A stretch of DNA of 64,000 nucleotides from Lacinutrix algicola (GCF_001418085.1 NZ_LIQH01000036.1:147057-211056); one strand, 5' to 3'; shown: positions 9,457 through 18,940, numbered from the stretch's first letter. Numbers and translations: made by a program. Notes: generated from the sequence alone by a model not told the origin.

Positions 9457-10222
9457 AAGCATCCTTATCGTTTAAGAAGCCTAAATGCCTTCGATTTTTT
9501 TCGATGTGAGATTTATTTAATGTTACAATTTCTGTAATTTCTTTTCCGTTATTATCGTTGGTGAGTTTTTCACCTAAAACATCGTAAACTGCCGAATGTC
9601 CCGGATATTGAAAACTATTACCATCAAGCCCTACTCTATTTACACCAATACAATAAGTCATATTCTCTATTGCTCGTGCTTTTAACAAAGCATCCCAAGC
9701 TGCAATTCTTTGTTTTGGCCAATTAGCAACATAAAGCAATACATCGTAATTTTCAGTATTCCTAGCCCAAACAGGAAAACGAAGATCATAACATACTTGT
9801 GGACAAATACTCCAGCCTTTATACTCTATAATCACTTTTTTGGTTCCCGAAGTAAAGACTTTATCTTCACCGGCAAGGGAGAAACTATGCCTTTTATCAT
9901 ATTGTATTATTTCACCATTTGGTTTAACAAAAAGAAGTCTATTATAATATTTGGCGTTTTCTAAAACAGCAATACTACCAACAATAGCAACTTGCTTTTG
10001 CTTAGCTAAATCTTGCATCCAAGCAACAGTTTCACCTTGCATGGTTTCGGCAATAGCTTCAGCATCCATGTTAAAACCAGAAGTGAACATTTCTGGCAAA
10101 ACAATAAGATCTACCACTTCAACTATTGCTTCTATTTTAGCTTGAAAGTTAATGCGGTTTTGTACCGCATTCTCCCAAACTAAATTAGATTGTATAATTG
10201 CTATGTTTAATGCATCAGCCAT
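9440..10222 (-). CDS. Carbon-nitrogen hydrolase (omega-amidase/YafV-like)
   Basis: 260 residues, cytoplasmic. The nitrilase-superfamily triad is visible: Glu44 in LPEMFTSGF, Lys in YDKRHSF (~112), and Cys in CYDLRFPVWAR (~146). The short length, the RFP after the catalytic CYD and the GEDKVF segment resemble omega-amidases of the YafV/NIT2 type, which hydrolyse alpha-ketoglutaramate or alpha-ketosuccinamate. A methionine-type aminotransferase is encoded close by on the same strand (10900-12042); omega-amidase with glutamine/methionine transaminase is a known metabolic pairing, which makes a methionine-salvage role plausible. One base separates it from the upstream secreted-protein gene. Family is firm; substrate is inferred. 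Confidence 0.9.
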   Translation of the reverse strand: MADALNIAIIQSNLVWENAVQNRINFQAKIEAIVEVVDLIVLPEMFTSGFNMDAEAIAETMQGETVAWMQDLAKQKQVAIVGSIAVLENAKYYNRLLFVKPNGEIIQYDKRHSFSLAGEDKVFTSGTKKVIIEYKGWSICPQVCYDLRFPVWARNTENYDVLLYVANWPKQRIAAWDALLKARAIENMTYCIGVNRVGLDGNSFQYPGHSAVYDVLGEKLTNDNNGKEITEIVTLNKSHIEKNRRHLGFLNDKDAFNLTV

Positions 10223-10223
10223 A

Positions 10224-10832
10224 TTAAAGTTTCTCTAAACGTTTTTCTGCTTTAGTGATATTACTTCTTAATTTTTCGAATTTCTTCTCCCATTTTTCAT
10301 GATCGTCTGGAGAAAGTTTCCCTTTTCTTTTAAGCTTTTCGAATTTTTTATTTTGAGACTCGTACTTGTCTTTTGCTTTGCTTAAACTCTTCTCGGCAGA
10401 TTTCACCTTGTTTTCGGCTTTTTCCTTCTTTTTTAATTCTTTTGTAATCGCTTTACGTTCCTTTTCGGCTTTTTTAAGCGCTTTCTCAGTTTTCTCTTTA
10501 TCTTTCTTAACCTTCTTTTCAGCGTCTTTTATTTTCTTTTCTTCTTTGTCTTTTGTTTTTTCAGCATCTTTTAATTCTTTCGCTACTCTTTTTTCTTCAT
10601 CCTTAATTTTCTTAAGCTCACCTTCCTTTAACTCAATAGCATCCGAAACTTGCTTTGCTTGTTCAAAAATGGCTGCTTTTTCTTCTTCAGTAAAAGAAGT
10701 AGAAACATCCTCTCCATCTAAAAGAATTTTACTCTTTTTAACTTGGTATGTCTTACCATTACTTAAAACTTCTTGTGCACTAATAGTAAAGCTTAATCCT
10801 AAAAAGAAAGCTAGTAAAATTACTTTTTTCAT
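10224..10832 (-). CDS. Secreted Lys/Glu-rich coiled-coil protein, function unknown
   Basis: 202 residues. A signal peptide (MKKVILLAFFLGLSFTISAQ) with an AQ cleavage end typical of flavobacteria is followed by a short domain (residues ~22-60, ending in FTEEEKAAIFEQA) and then almost pure charged heptads of Lys, Glu, Asp and Ala to about residue 150. Such sequence is expected to form a long periplasmic or surface-exposed coiled coil. It is probably co-transcribed with the amidase gene, whose start is one base beyond its stop. The composition makes homology calls unreliable and no function is proposed. Confidence 0.75.
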   Translation of the reverse strand: MKKVILLAFFLGLSFTISAQEVLSNGKTYQVKKSKILLDGEDVSTSFTEEEKAAIFEQAKQVSDAIELKEGELKKIKDEEKRVAKELKDAEKTKDKEEKKIKDAEKKVKKDKEKTEKALKKAEKERKAITKELKKKEKAENKVKSAEKSLSKAKDKYESQNKKFEKLKRKGKLSPDDHEKWEKKFEKLRSNITKAEKRLEKL

Positions 10833-10899
10833 TATTTATATATTTTAAAATTTTTAATTAAAATTGAATAATCAAATATATTGCCAAATAATAATATTG

Positions 10900-12042
10900 C
10901 TATATATTATTAATAATTTCTGCTGCTTTTTTTAATGTATCGTCTGTTTTAGCAAAGCAAAAACGCAATACTTTATCATCCTTATTATTATCGTTAAAAA
11001 CTGATAATGGTATTGCAGCTAAACCGTGATTAATTGTTAATCGTTTTGCAAAATCGACATCGTTTTCTTTGGTGATTTCAGAAAAATCTAACACTTGAAA
11101 ATACGTTCCTTTTGCTGGAATATATTTAAAACGAGAGTCTTTAATTAGACTTAAAAACAAGTCTCTTTTAGTTTGATAGAATTCTGAAAGTCCCAAATAG
11201 TTATTCGGTTCTTTTAAATAGTCTGCTAATGCTTTTTGAGTTGGATGATTTACACTGAACACATTAAACTGATGCACTTTTTTAAACTCATCCATTAATT
11301 CTTTTGGAGCACAACAATAACCAACTTTCCAACCTGTATTGTGAAACGTCTTACCAAAAGAGGCTGTTATAAAACTTCTCGATTTTAAACCCGGAAACTT
11401 ACAAGCGCTTTCATGCTCGAGACCATCATAAATAATATGCTCGTAAACTTCATCACTCAAAACAATGCAATTGGTGTTTTCTGTTAGTTTTTGAAGTGCT
11501 AACATATCGGCTTTAGTAAAAACACTTCCACTTGGGTTTTGTGGTGTATTTATAATAATCATTTTAGTTTTTGAAGAAAAATGAGTCGATACTTCTTCCC
11601 AATTCACTTTATAATGTGGCGCATTTAATTGAATAGAAATGGTTTTTCCGCCATTAATTTCTATTGCAGGTTCGTAACAATCGTAAGCTGGACGAAAAAT
11701 TATTACTTCATCGTTAGGTCTTATAAAAGTAGAAATTATAGTATAAATAGCCTGCGTTGCTCCGGCAGTTACCGTTATTTCGGTTTCAGGATTATAAGTC
11801 GAATTGTACAACAACTCCATTTTCTTTGCAATGGCTTCGCGTAATTCCATATTTCCAGGCATTGGTGCATACTGATTGAAACCAGAATTCATGGCTTGCG
11901 AGACTAAATCTATTAGTTTTGAATCACTTTTAAAATTAGGAAATCCTTGAGACATATTAATAGCATTATGCTCATTCGCCAAAGCACTCATTACTGAAAA
12001 TATAGTTGTCCCAACATTAGGGAGCTTAGATAGATGTTTCAT
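10900..12042 (-). CDS. PLP aminotransferase, methionine/kynurenine type (YbdL-like)
   Basis: 380 residues, class I/II fold-type I aminotransferase. Seen: NMSQGFPNFKSD near the N-terminus (substrate loop), AGATQAIYTI, the NPSG-type motif NTPQNPSGSVF, DEVYEHIIYDG with the cofactor-binding Asp and Tyr, and SFGKTFHNTGWKVGY carrying the Schiff-base Lys at ~231. The pattern matches the methionine/glutamine-phenylpyruvate transaminase group (YbdL, KAT/GTK). With the omega-amidase gene downstream on the same strand, a keto-methylthiobutyrate/methionine pathway is a reasonable inference. A divergent promoter region of ~90 bp separates it from the peptidase gene. Confidence 0.92.
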   Translation of the reverse strand: MKHLSKLPNVGTTIFSVMSALANEHNAINMSQGFPNFKSDSKLIDLVSQAMNSGFNQYAPMPGNMELREAIAKKMELLYNSTYNPETEITVTAGATQAIYTIISTFIRPNDEVIIFRPAYDCYEPAIEINGGKTISIQLNAPHYKVNWEEVSTHFSSKTKMIIINTPQNPSGSVFTKADMLALQKLTENTNCIVLSDEVYEHIIYDGLEHESACKFPGLKSRSFITASFGKTFHNTGWKVGYCCAPKELMDEFKKVHQFNVFSVNHPTQKALADYLKEPNNYLGLSEFYQTKRDLFLSLIKDSRFKYIPAKGTYFQVLDFSEITKENDVDFAKRLTINHGLAAIPLSVFNDNNKDDKVLRFCFAKTDDTLKKAAEIINNI

Positions 12043-12099
12043 ACCCTAAATATAACTAGAAATTCGATGAATTTTAACAAATTTTAGTTCTCGATTTTT

Positions 12100-12107
12100 T
12101 ATATTTG
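12100..12107 (+). promoter_or_regulatory. TAnnTTTG -7 element before the S46 peptidase gene
   Basis: TATATTTG, an exact match to the Bacteroidota -7 consensus, ends 26 bp before the start codon at 12134. Confidence 0.55.
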
Positions 12108-12133
12108 AGGCTATTCAAAAAAACAAATCGACT

Positions 12134-14224
12134 ATGAAATTTTTAAAATTCATTTTACTATTAATTACAGTTAACGTTTCGGCGCAGCAAGGCGGAATGT
12201 GGATTCCTTCACTTTTAGAAGGCATGAACGAAGACGAAATGACAAATCTTGGTAGTAAACTAACAGCCAAAGATATTTACGATGTTAATAATTCTAGCTT
12301 AAAAGATGCAATTGGCCACTTTAATGGAGGTTGTACTAGTGAAATTATTAGTGATCAAGGATTAATTTTAACCAATCACCATTGTGGTTTTGGTCAAATA
12401 CAATCGCACTCATCTTTAGAAAACGATTATTTAAAAGATGGTTTTTGGGCAATGAATCTTGAAGACGAATTACCAAACGAAGGTTTATACATAGAGTTTA
12501 TAGTTAGCATTCAAGATGTAACGTCTAAAGTTCTATCTGGCGTAACTGAAGCTATGACAGAAAAAGAGAAGCAATCTCAAATTAGCAAAAACAGTAACGC
12601 AGCAGAAAGCGCAACTACTAAAGAGGATTGGCAAGACACTAAAGTAAAATCTTTTTACAATGGTAACCAGTACTTTCTATTTGTAACAGAACGTTTTGAA
12701 GATATTCGTTTAGTTGGTGCACCACCAACAAGCATTGGGAAATTTGGTAGTGATACAGACAATTGGGTGTTCCCAAGACATACTGGCGATTTTTCTATGT
12801 TTAGAATTTATGCAGATGCTAATAATAAACCAGCAAAATATAGTAAAGACAACAAACCATACAAGCCAAAACACTTTTTACCAATCTCTTTAGATGGTAT
12901 TGAAGAAGGTGATTTTACACTTGTTTTTGGTTTTCCTGGACGTACAAACGAGTATTTACCAGCAGTAGCTATCGAGCATATTACAAAAGATTTTAACCCA
13001 AGTAATATTGCTATTCGTGAAGCAGCTTTAAAAGTAATTGACAATGCAATGAAATCTAGTGATGATGTACGTATTAAATACGCATCTAAGCAAGCAAGAA
13101 TTGCAAATGCATGGAAAAAATGGATTGGCGAGAATTTAGGAATTGAGAAAAGTAATGCAGTAGCAGAACGTCGCAAATTTGAAGCTGAATTTACCACTGC
13201 TTTAACAACAAAAGATTTAGTTAACAAATACGGAAGCATTTTACCAGAATTTGAAAACCTTTATAAGGATTTTGCTGATGTAAATATTAAACGTAGAAAC
13301 TTTATTGAAGTGTTTATTGTTACTAACGAGTTAATGCAAATGACGTTTAGAGCTTACCAAATGGAAGCTGCCATAACGAGCAATCCAGATATTTTTGAGC
13401 GTGCTAAAACAGGAACGGTTGATATTTTAAAAGGTATTCATAAAAATTACGATGTTACTGTAGACAAAGGTGTTTACAAGGCTGTTATGCCAATGTATAC
13501 TTCTAATGTAGATGCTTCAATTTACGATAAAACAGCTTTTACAAATTTAGAATCTACTTTAGCTTTATTTAAAGGTGACCAAAAAAGCATATTAAAAAAG
13601 CTAAATAAAGATGCAGCTTACAAATATGCTAAGCCAATTATTGAAGATTATTACAAAAATATTGATCCTCAATTTCAAGAAAAAAATGAGGTCATAACAG
13701 CATTACAAACTAAGTACATGACTGCCTTAATGGTGGCTTTACCAGATGCACGTTATTTTCCAGATGCTAACAGTACATTGCGTGTTACTTACGGTCAAGT
13801 ACGTGGTTATGCTCCAAGAGATGCCGTTTACTACGAGCCTGTAAGTTACCTTGATGGTGTTATTGAGAAGTTTGTACCTGGCGATTACGAATTTGATGTA
13901 CCAAAAAAATTACGCGATTTACACGCAGCTAAAGATTACGGACAATATGCAGATAAAAACGGAAAAGTACCTGTTTGCTTTTTAGGAACAAACCATACTA
14001 CAGGTGGAAACTCTGGAAGTCCTGCTATTGATGCACACGGAAATCTTGTTGGTTTAAACTTTGATAGAGTTTGGGAAGGCACAATGAGTGATATGAACTA
14101 CGATCCTGAAATTTGTAGAAACATAATGGTAGACGCACGTTACGTGCTATTTATTGTAGATAAATTTGCAGGTGCAACTCGTTTGATTGATGAGATGAAA
14201 TTAGTACATCCTAAGAAGAAGTAA
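12134..14224 (+). CDS. S46 dipeptidyl-peptidase, DPP11-like (Asp/Glu-specific)
   Basis: 696 residues with a cleavable signal peptide (ends VSAQ), so periplasmic. S46 peptidases remove dipeptides from peptide N-termini and feed peptide uptake. The catalytic His lies in TNHHCG (His82/His83), and the nucleophile Ser627 lies in GGNSGSPA. The residue 18 positions after the Ser is Arg645 in NFDRVWEG; in this family an Arg at that point defines DPP11 (acidic P1 residue), whereas Gly defines DPP7. Length is close to the ~700-720 usual for the family. A strong terminator follows and the gene appears monocistronic. Confidence 0.93.
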   Translation: MKFLKFILLLITVNVSAQQGGMWIPSLLEGMNEDEMTNLGSKLTAKDIYDVNNSSLKDAIGHFNGGCTSEIISDQGLILTNHHCGFGQIQSHSSLENDYLKDGFWAMNLEDELPNEGLYIEFIVSIQDVTSKVLSGVTEAMTEKEKQSQISKNSNAAESATTKEDWQDTKVKSFYNGNQYFLFVTERFEDIRLVGAPPTSIGKFGSDTDNWVFPRHTGDFSMFRIYADANNKPAKYSKDNKPYKPKHFLPISLDGIEEGDFTLVFGFPGRTNEYLPAVAIEHITKDFNPSNIAIREAALKVIDNAMKSSDDVRIKYASKQARIANAWKKWIGENLGIEKSNAVAERRKFEAEFTTALTTKDLVNKYGSILPEFENLYKDFADVNIKRRNFIEVFIVTNELMQMTFRAYQMEAAITSNPDIFERAKTGTVDILKGIHKNYDVTVDKGVYKAVMPMYTSNVDASIYDKTAFTNLESTLALFKGDQKSILKKLNKDAAYKYAKPIIEDYYKNIDPQFQEKNEVITALQTKYMTALMVALPDARYFPDANSTLRVTYGQVRGYAPRDAVYYEPVSYLDGVIEKFVPGDYEFDVPKKLRDLHAAKDYGQYADKNGKVPVCFLGTNHTTGGNSGSPAIDAHGNLVGLNFDRVWEGTMSDMNYDPEICRNIMVDARYVLFIVDKFAGATRLIDEMKLVHPKKK

Positions 14225-14242
14225 ACTCTTTTTAAATAAATT

Positions 14243-14279
14243 AAAAAACTTCGTAAGTACTATTCTTACGAAGTTTTTT
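14243..14279 (+). terminator. Strong bidirectional intrinsic terminator
   Basis: A perfect 15-bp stem with core ACTTCGTAAG and a 7-nt loop (TACTATT), flanked by A-run and T-run. It ends the S46 peptidase transcript and, read from the other side, the response-regulator transcript ending at 14323. Confidence 0.88.
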
Positions 14280-14322
14280 GTTTTTAAATATGATTACAAG
14301 CTATAAAAAGTACGATTTAAAC

Positions 14323-15018
14323 TTAAGTAATCTTTAATCGTTTTAGCAACTCTTGCTTAAAGCTTCTTCCTATTGGTAATTTGTTACTACCAATATAAAT
14401 AATGTTACCAGCTATTTTATCCACACAGTTACTGTTTATAATAAAGGATTTATGAATTTGAATAAAATTGGTTTCTGGTAGTTTTTCAACCCAACTTTTA
14501 AGTGAATCTATATAAGATAACTTTTGTGTTCTTGTAACTATTGTAATATAATTTCTATCGCTTTCTAAAAACAAAATATCATCTACAATAACTTTATGAT
14601 GTGTCTTATCTACGTTTAAAAATAAGATTTCACTATTGGTTTCTTCGGAAGTGTTTTGTGATTTGTCACTAAATTTTTCGGTTTTATTAATAGCTTTTAA
14701 AAACCGATCAAACGAAAATGGCTTCACTAAGTAATCTACAATTGTTTCTAAAGAGAAACTCTCTGCAGCATAATCAGGATATGCAGTCGTCATTATTATA
14801 GCAGGCGGATTTTTTATGGTTTTAATAAAATCTATTCCTGAAATATCAGGCAAATTAACATCTAAAAAAACAAAATCTACTGTTTCATTTTTTAAAAACG
14901 AACGTGCTTCGGTAGCCGACTGAAAAGCGCCTTTTAATTCCACATTTGGCAGCTTCCTTAAAAAGTTTTTTAGGATGTTTTGAGCCGGAATTTCATCTTC
15001 TATTATTATACAGGTCAT
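14323..15018 (-). CDS. LytTR-family response regulator
   Basis: 231 residues. The N-terminal receiver domain has the acidic pocket (EDE at 7-9), phosphoacceptor Asp53 in FVFLDVNLP, Thr in MTTAYPDYA and Lys in DYLVKPFSF. The C-terminal ~100 residues are a LytTR DNA-binding domain (LFLESDRNYITIVT, FIQIHKSFIINSNCVDKI). LytTR regulators act with LytS-type kinases; the kinase gene lies just upstream on the same strand. A 110-bp spacer holding a palindromic repeat separates them. Targets are unknown. Confidence 0.95.
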   Translation of the reverse strand: MTCIIIEDEIPAQNILKNFLRKLPNVELKGAFQSATEARSFLKNETVDFVFLDVNLPDISGIDFIKTIKNPPAIIMTTAYPDYAAESFSLETIVDYLVKPFSFDRFLKAINKTEKFSDKSQNTSEETNSEILFLNVDKTHHKVIVDDILFLESDRNYITIVTRTQKLSYIDSLKSWVEKLPETNFIQIHKSFIINSNCVDKIAGNIIYIGSNKLPIGRSFKQELLKRLKIT

Positions 15019-15043
15019 TGTTTATTATTTTAAATCCTCTATT

Positions 15044-15122
15044 TGTCATTCCTGCGAAGGCAGGAATCCATTTGTAATTATATCTCTTTATCTTGTGGAT
15101 TCCTGCCTTCGCAGGAATGACA
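15044..15122. repeat. REP/BIME-like palindromic repeat, copy 1
   Basis: Two perfectly complementary 27-bp arms (15044-15070 and 15096-15122) flank a 25-bp AT-rich spacer. Each arm contains its own small hairpin, TTCCTGC-GAAG-GCAGGAA. A second, nearly identical copy is at 53546-53625, so this is a dispersed element. It sits in the spacer between kinase and regulator genes. Confidence 0.85.
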
Positions 15123-15128
15123 GAAAAG

Positions 15129-16105
15129 TTATTTCAAATTTAATTTTAGAGTCACAACAAACTGTTCGGCTTTTTTAATATCGAAACTATAAGTGTCTTT
15201 ATAAATTAATTGCAATCGTTTTTCTAAATTCTGTAAGCCTATTTTAAAATCTGTTGAACTTACTTTTTGTTTATTGTAATCGTTACTACACACACATTCT
15301 AAAACACCATTCTCTTCAATAATACTAATAGAAATATCGCTATTTAATGTACTATGTTTAAAGGCATTTTCTATTATCGTAATTAATAATAAAGGTGCAA
15401 TTTTCACACTATTAGAATGGGCTTCCGTTTTATAAAAAATCTGTTTTACACCTTCTGTTCTAATGCGTTGAAACTTGATATAATTATCTATAAACTGAAG
15501 TTCTTTTTCTAGTGAAATAGTTTTAGCATTACTTTCGTATAACACATGTTTTAAATTATCTGAAAGCATTAAAATAAGCTCTGGTGTTTCTGCTGGTTTT
15601 TCTATTGAATACGAGTAAATAGTATTCAAATTATTAAACAACACATGCGGATTTATTTGCGACTTCAAGAATTTTAACTCCATCTCTGCATGCTCTTTTT
15701 TCACATGCTCCACTTCGGCTTGCTTATCAATAAAACGATACAAGACCCAAACAAAAGAGAAAAATATTAATGGAACCAAGGTTTGCCATAGGTAATCACT
15801 AAGGCATTTCATTATCGAACAACCACATTGTGCAAATACATTACAATACAATTGTGTTGCAAAAAAGAAATTATAGCGAATACAAACACATAAGGTATGT
15901 ACCATTTTTTCTTAACAATAAAAGGCAACAACACGAAGTTATTAGCATAAACAATAACAACAAGTATTGATAAATACTGTAAAAACGGATTCTCTTTCCA
16001 GTAATACTTAGAAAAAATGGATAACGACACAAACACAAAAAGCATCCAAAATAGGATGTGTACCAATAGTTGCGAGCCGTGTTTTTTAAAGAAGAATTGT
16101 TTCAC
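15129..16105 (-). pseudogene. LytS-type sensor histidine kinase, split by a -1 frameshift
   Basis: Two overlapping frames together make one kinase. The 5' frame (16105-15812) gives several membrane helices (LLVHILFWMLFVFVSLSIFS onward). The 3' frame (to 15129) gives a further membrane helix and the catalytic part: phospho-acceptor box LKSQINPHVLFNNLNTIYSY and the ATP-binding N box TIIENAFKHS. Joining them at the six-T run (15866-15861 on the minus strand) by reading one base back, or restoring one lost T, gives a continuous protein of ~325 residues, the normal size for this class. The sequence there is T TTT TTG in the first frame, a slippery heptamer. This could be a real null mutation, a programmed slip or a sequencing error. 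The regulator gene downstream is intact. Confidence 0.75.
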
Positions 16106-16197
16106 AATTGAAATGTACTTAGAATTGGCTTAACCGTCAAAAAAGGGAGTATAAAAACCACATTTAATGATGCAAACAGCATCTTTAAGAACTCTTT

Positions 16198-17967
16198 CTA
16201 AACAATCTCCATCTTCTTCAACAGAAAACTAGCATTCATATTCTGACAAATTCCTTTTTTAAAGGTATAATCGAAATACAACTCATCGTCAATAATCTGC
16301 GCATCGAAATAATGGTTTTTAACCTCTTCTAATTCTTTTTCAATTTCGCAAAGACTTAAATCGTGCGTAGCAATTATCCCTGTAGCGTTACTTGCTACTA
16401 ACTTCTCCACAAATTTGCGAGACCCTATTGCTTTATCTGTACTGTTAGTACCTTTTAAAATTTCATCTAAAATAATAAAGTAACTATCCGTTTTAATAGC
16501 ATCTACAATGTATTTTAAACGTGTTAATTCCGAAAAGAAATATGAACTATCATCTGTTAAAGAATCGCTTGTACGCATGCTTGTAATTAGTTTTACAGGA
16601 ACATACTCACTAGATTTTGCGCAAACAGGCAATCCAATGTTAGCCATAACAATATGTAAAGAAACCGTTCTTAAAAACGTACTTTTTCCAGCCATATTAG
16701 CACCTGTGATAATAAAAAACTGTTCGGTTTCTATATTAAAATCGTTATCTACACGTTTCTCTGTTTTTAATAAAGGATGGCCTAATTCTATTACTGTTGT
16801 TTTTTTACCAGCTTCCAAAATTTTAGAATACACATACTCTTTATGATTAAAAGCGTAGTTTCCTAAACTGTTATAAGCATCGAAAAAGGTAACCACTTCA
16901 AACCAATCTTCCACTTTATCATGATACATTTCAATCCATTGCTCGATAGCAAAACTATTTTTTATATCTGTTAGAAAATAACCATTTCCAAAAATAGCAG
17001 AAATAAGATTGTTTCTATTATCTAAAGCATCCATTGTCTTAGACAAATCGGTTAAAATAGCTGATGCCTTTTTACCTTCTAATTGAATGTCGCTTTGTTT
17101 CTTTTGAAGTATTTCTGAAGTAAAATTTTCGTTTTCGATAGCATTTAAAAGCTGAGCATATTGTCTAAACGTATCACGAATTTTGTCTGTATTTGAAGCT
17201 AAATCGTTAATTTTTTTTAGATACTTGCCAGTAACCGCTAGCCCTATTAATAACCAATACCCAAAAAATTCTATAGAAATTATTTTTGTAATACCTAAAA
17301 TAAGTAGCAATGCTGAAACACCAACAAATACTATAGGCAATCGCTTTAAAACTTTAGGCAAAAACGATTTGTGTTTGTGTAACCAAGAAACAATTTGGTC
17401 TGGTTTTGTTTCTACTTTTATCAAGTTTGCAGTAGCCTGAAATTGCTGTCTCCATTTTGGCTTTGCAGACAATTCTTTTATTGCCTCCTGCCTTTGTTCT
17501 ATGTTTAAAATATTGTTAGCCTTAAGCACATTTGATAAAGCTAAAGCTCCGATTTTTGTTGCTGTTCTGTTTATAAATTGAAAGAAAGAACCACGACCAA
17601 ACAAATCGATATCTAAAGCATAATTATGAAGCGGATCTTGAAATTCTAAGCCTTCATTTCTATCAAAAAAGTCACCAGAACCAATTTTCAGTTCTTCTTC
17701 ATTTATAGCAAGTAATGCTTTTTTTAAAGCATATTCAGACTTTAAAGCAGTGTGTTTGGATAATAAAAACAGAAACACAAACACACCAATTAAACCACAT
17801 CCTAAAGCTATTTGCCAATTACTAAACGTAAAATAAACAACTACAATTGTAGCTATAAAAGCTAATAGTCTAGCAGTACTTAAAACTGTAAGTTGCTTAT
17901 GTAATTTTGAAACCTCTGCCTTATAAGTTTCGAGTTGTTGTTGATAATATTGAGTTGAATCTTGCAT
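16198..17967 (-). CDS. Membrane-anchored MutS-like ATPase
   Basis: 589 residues. Only the core/clamp and ATPase parts of MutS are present (no mismatch-recognition domain). The ATPase has Walker A GANMAGKSTFLRT near residues 422-434, a helix with TSMRTSDSLTDDSSYFFSEL, Walker B IILDEILKGTNSTDK, and ATHDLSLCEIE. Two pairs of hydrophobic segments (about 30-70 and 205-250) suggest that it is membrane bound. This arrangement is a known MutS-related family of Bacteroidota, usually annotated as mismatch-repair protein, although a repair role is not shown for it. It is 5 bp upstream of the M28 peptidase reading direction (stop 16198, neighbour ends at 17972) and probably shares its transcript. Confidence 0.85.
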   Translation of the reverse strand: MQDSTQYYQQQLETYKAEVSKLHKQLTVLSTARLLAFIATIVVVYFTFSNWQIALGCGLIGVFVFLFLLSKHTALKSEYALKKALLAINEEELKIGSGDFFDRNEGLEFQDPLHNYALDIDLFGRGSFFQFINRTATKIGALALSNVLKANNILNIEQRQEAIKELSAKPKWRQQFQATANLIKVETKPDQIVSWLHKHKSFLPKVLKRLPIVFVGVSALLLILGITKIISIEFFGYWLLIGLAVTGKYLKKINDLASNTDKIRDTFRQYAQLLNAIENENFTSEILQKKQSDIQLEGKKASAILTDLSKTMDALDNRNNLISAIFGNGYFLTDIKNSFAIEQWIEMYHDKVEDWFEVVTFFDAYNSLGNYAFNHKEYVYSKILEAGKKTTVIELGHPLLKTEKRVDNDFNIETEQFFIITGANMAGKSTFLRTVSLHIVMANIGLPVCAKSSEYVPVKLITSMRTSDSLTDDSSYFFSELTRLKYIVDAIKTDSYFIILDEILKGTNSTDKAIGSRKFVEKLVASNATGIIATHDLSLCEIEKELEEVKNHYFDAQIIDDELYFDYTFKKGICQNMNASFLLKKMEIV

Positions 17968-17971
17968 TTTT

Positions 17972-18907
17972 TTATAATTCTATAGCATCAAATTTTGTAA
18001 AAACTTGAATAATTGTTTCTACTGCGTCCTGGTAAAATTGGTTATCAATTCTTTCAAAATCATCAGTTGGTTTGTGGTAATCTTCATGATCCGCAACTCC
18101 AAAATAGATAAAAGGAATATCTGCTTTATGAAACGCAGCGTGATCACTAGAATTAGTCCAGTTATCTCCATCACCCAATCCTTCGTGACCAATTAGTAAA
18201 TCTACTTTACCTAAATCCTTAAAGTTTTCTATTGTTGGTTTTAAATGTGGATAATATCTTGAGCCCACTGCGAAGAGTTCGTTTCTATCGCTTCGGCTAA
18301 TCATATCCATATTTAAGTTTAAAACTATATTTCTTTGCTGAATAACGTTATCGTTCACAAAATGATAAGCGCCTTTTAAACCTAATTCTTCACCATCGAA
18401 AGCAGCTAAAATAACATTATGCTTTGGTGGGTTTTTCTGGAAGTATTCCGCGAAAGCGACTAATGCACTTATACCTGAAGCATCATCGTCTGCACCATTA
18501 TATATCTTTCCGCCTTTTACTCCTTCGTGATCGTAATGTGCCGATAAAACTATATACTTATTTGTATGTTCTGTACCTTCAATTAATCCTAAAATATTTT
18601 CAGCGTCATATTTACCAAAAGTAAATGGCTGACCAAAATCTAATCCTAAAGGTTTTACATCTTCTTTTTTGAAAGCTTTAATAATATAATCTTTAGCTTT
18701 TTTTGCACCTTCAGTTCCCGTTCTTCTTCCTTCAAAAGCATCAGAAGATAACGTTTTAATGTTTTTAAGTAAGGTTTTAGTTGAATATGAATAATTCGCT
18801 ATTGGAGTTATATTCTGAACCTTTTTTGGTGTCTCTGCTGTTTGTGTTTTACAACTTACAAGCGAGATACCTAATGCTAATATATATAGTGGATATGTTC
18901 TTTTCAT
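17972..18907 (-). CDS. M28-family zinc aminopeptidase, lipoprotein
   Basis: 311 residues from the ATG at 18907; a longer frame from 18937 would put ten residues before the signal peptide. Lipobox LVSC follows a short hydrophobic helix, so it is an exported lipoprotein. The metal-binding residues of the M28 fold are in order: His and Asp in SAHYDHEG and NGADDDASG, the general-base Glu pair in GEELGLKG, Asp in NLNMDMISR and His in the C-terminal region (VADHEDYHKPTDDFERID). The enzyme should remove N-terminal amino acids from peptides in the periplasm or at the surface. The MutS-like gene starts 4 bp after its stop. Confidence 0.92.
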   Translation of the reverse strand: MKRTYPLYILALGISLVSCKTQTAETPKKVQNITPIANYSYSTKTLLKNIKTLSSDAFEGRRTGTEGAKKAKDYIIKAFKKEDVKPLGLDFGQPFTFGKYDAENILGLIEGTEHTNKYIVLSAHYDHEGVKGGKIYNGADDDASGISALVAFAEYFQKNPPKHNVILAAFDGEELGLKGAYHFVNDNVIQQRNIVLNLNMDMISRSDRNELFAVGSRYYPHLKPTIENFKDLGKVDLLIGHEGLGDGDNWTNSSDHAAFHKADIPFIYFGVADHEDYHKPTDDFERIDNQFYQDAVETIIQVFTKFDAIEL

Positions 18908-18940
18908 AGTAAAAATAATTATAGGTAAAGCTAACAAAAA

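Noticed and set aside
10366..10848. Plus-strand Ser/Phe-rich frame opposite the Lys/Glu-rich protein
   Set aside because: It is the mirror of a low-complexity coding strand, with no start signal or domain.
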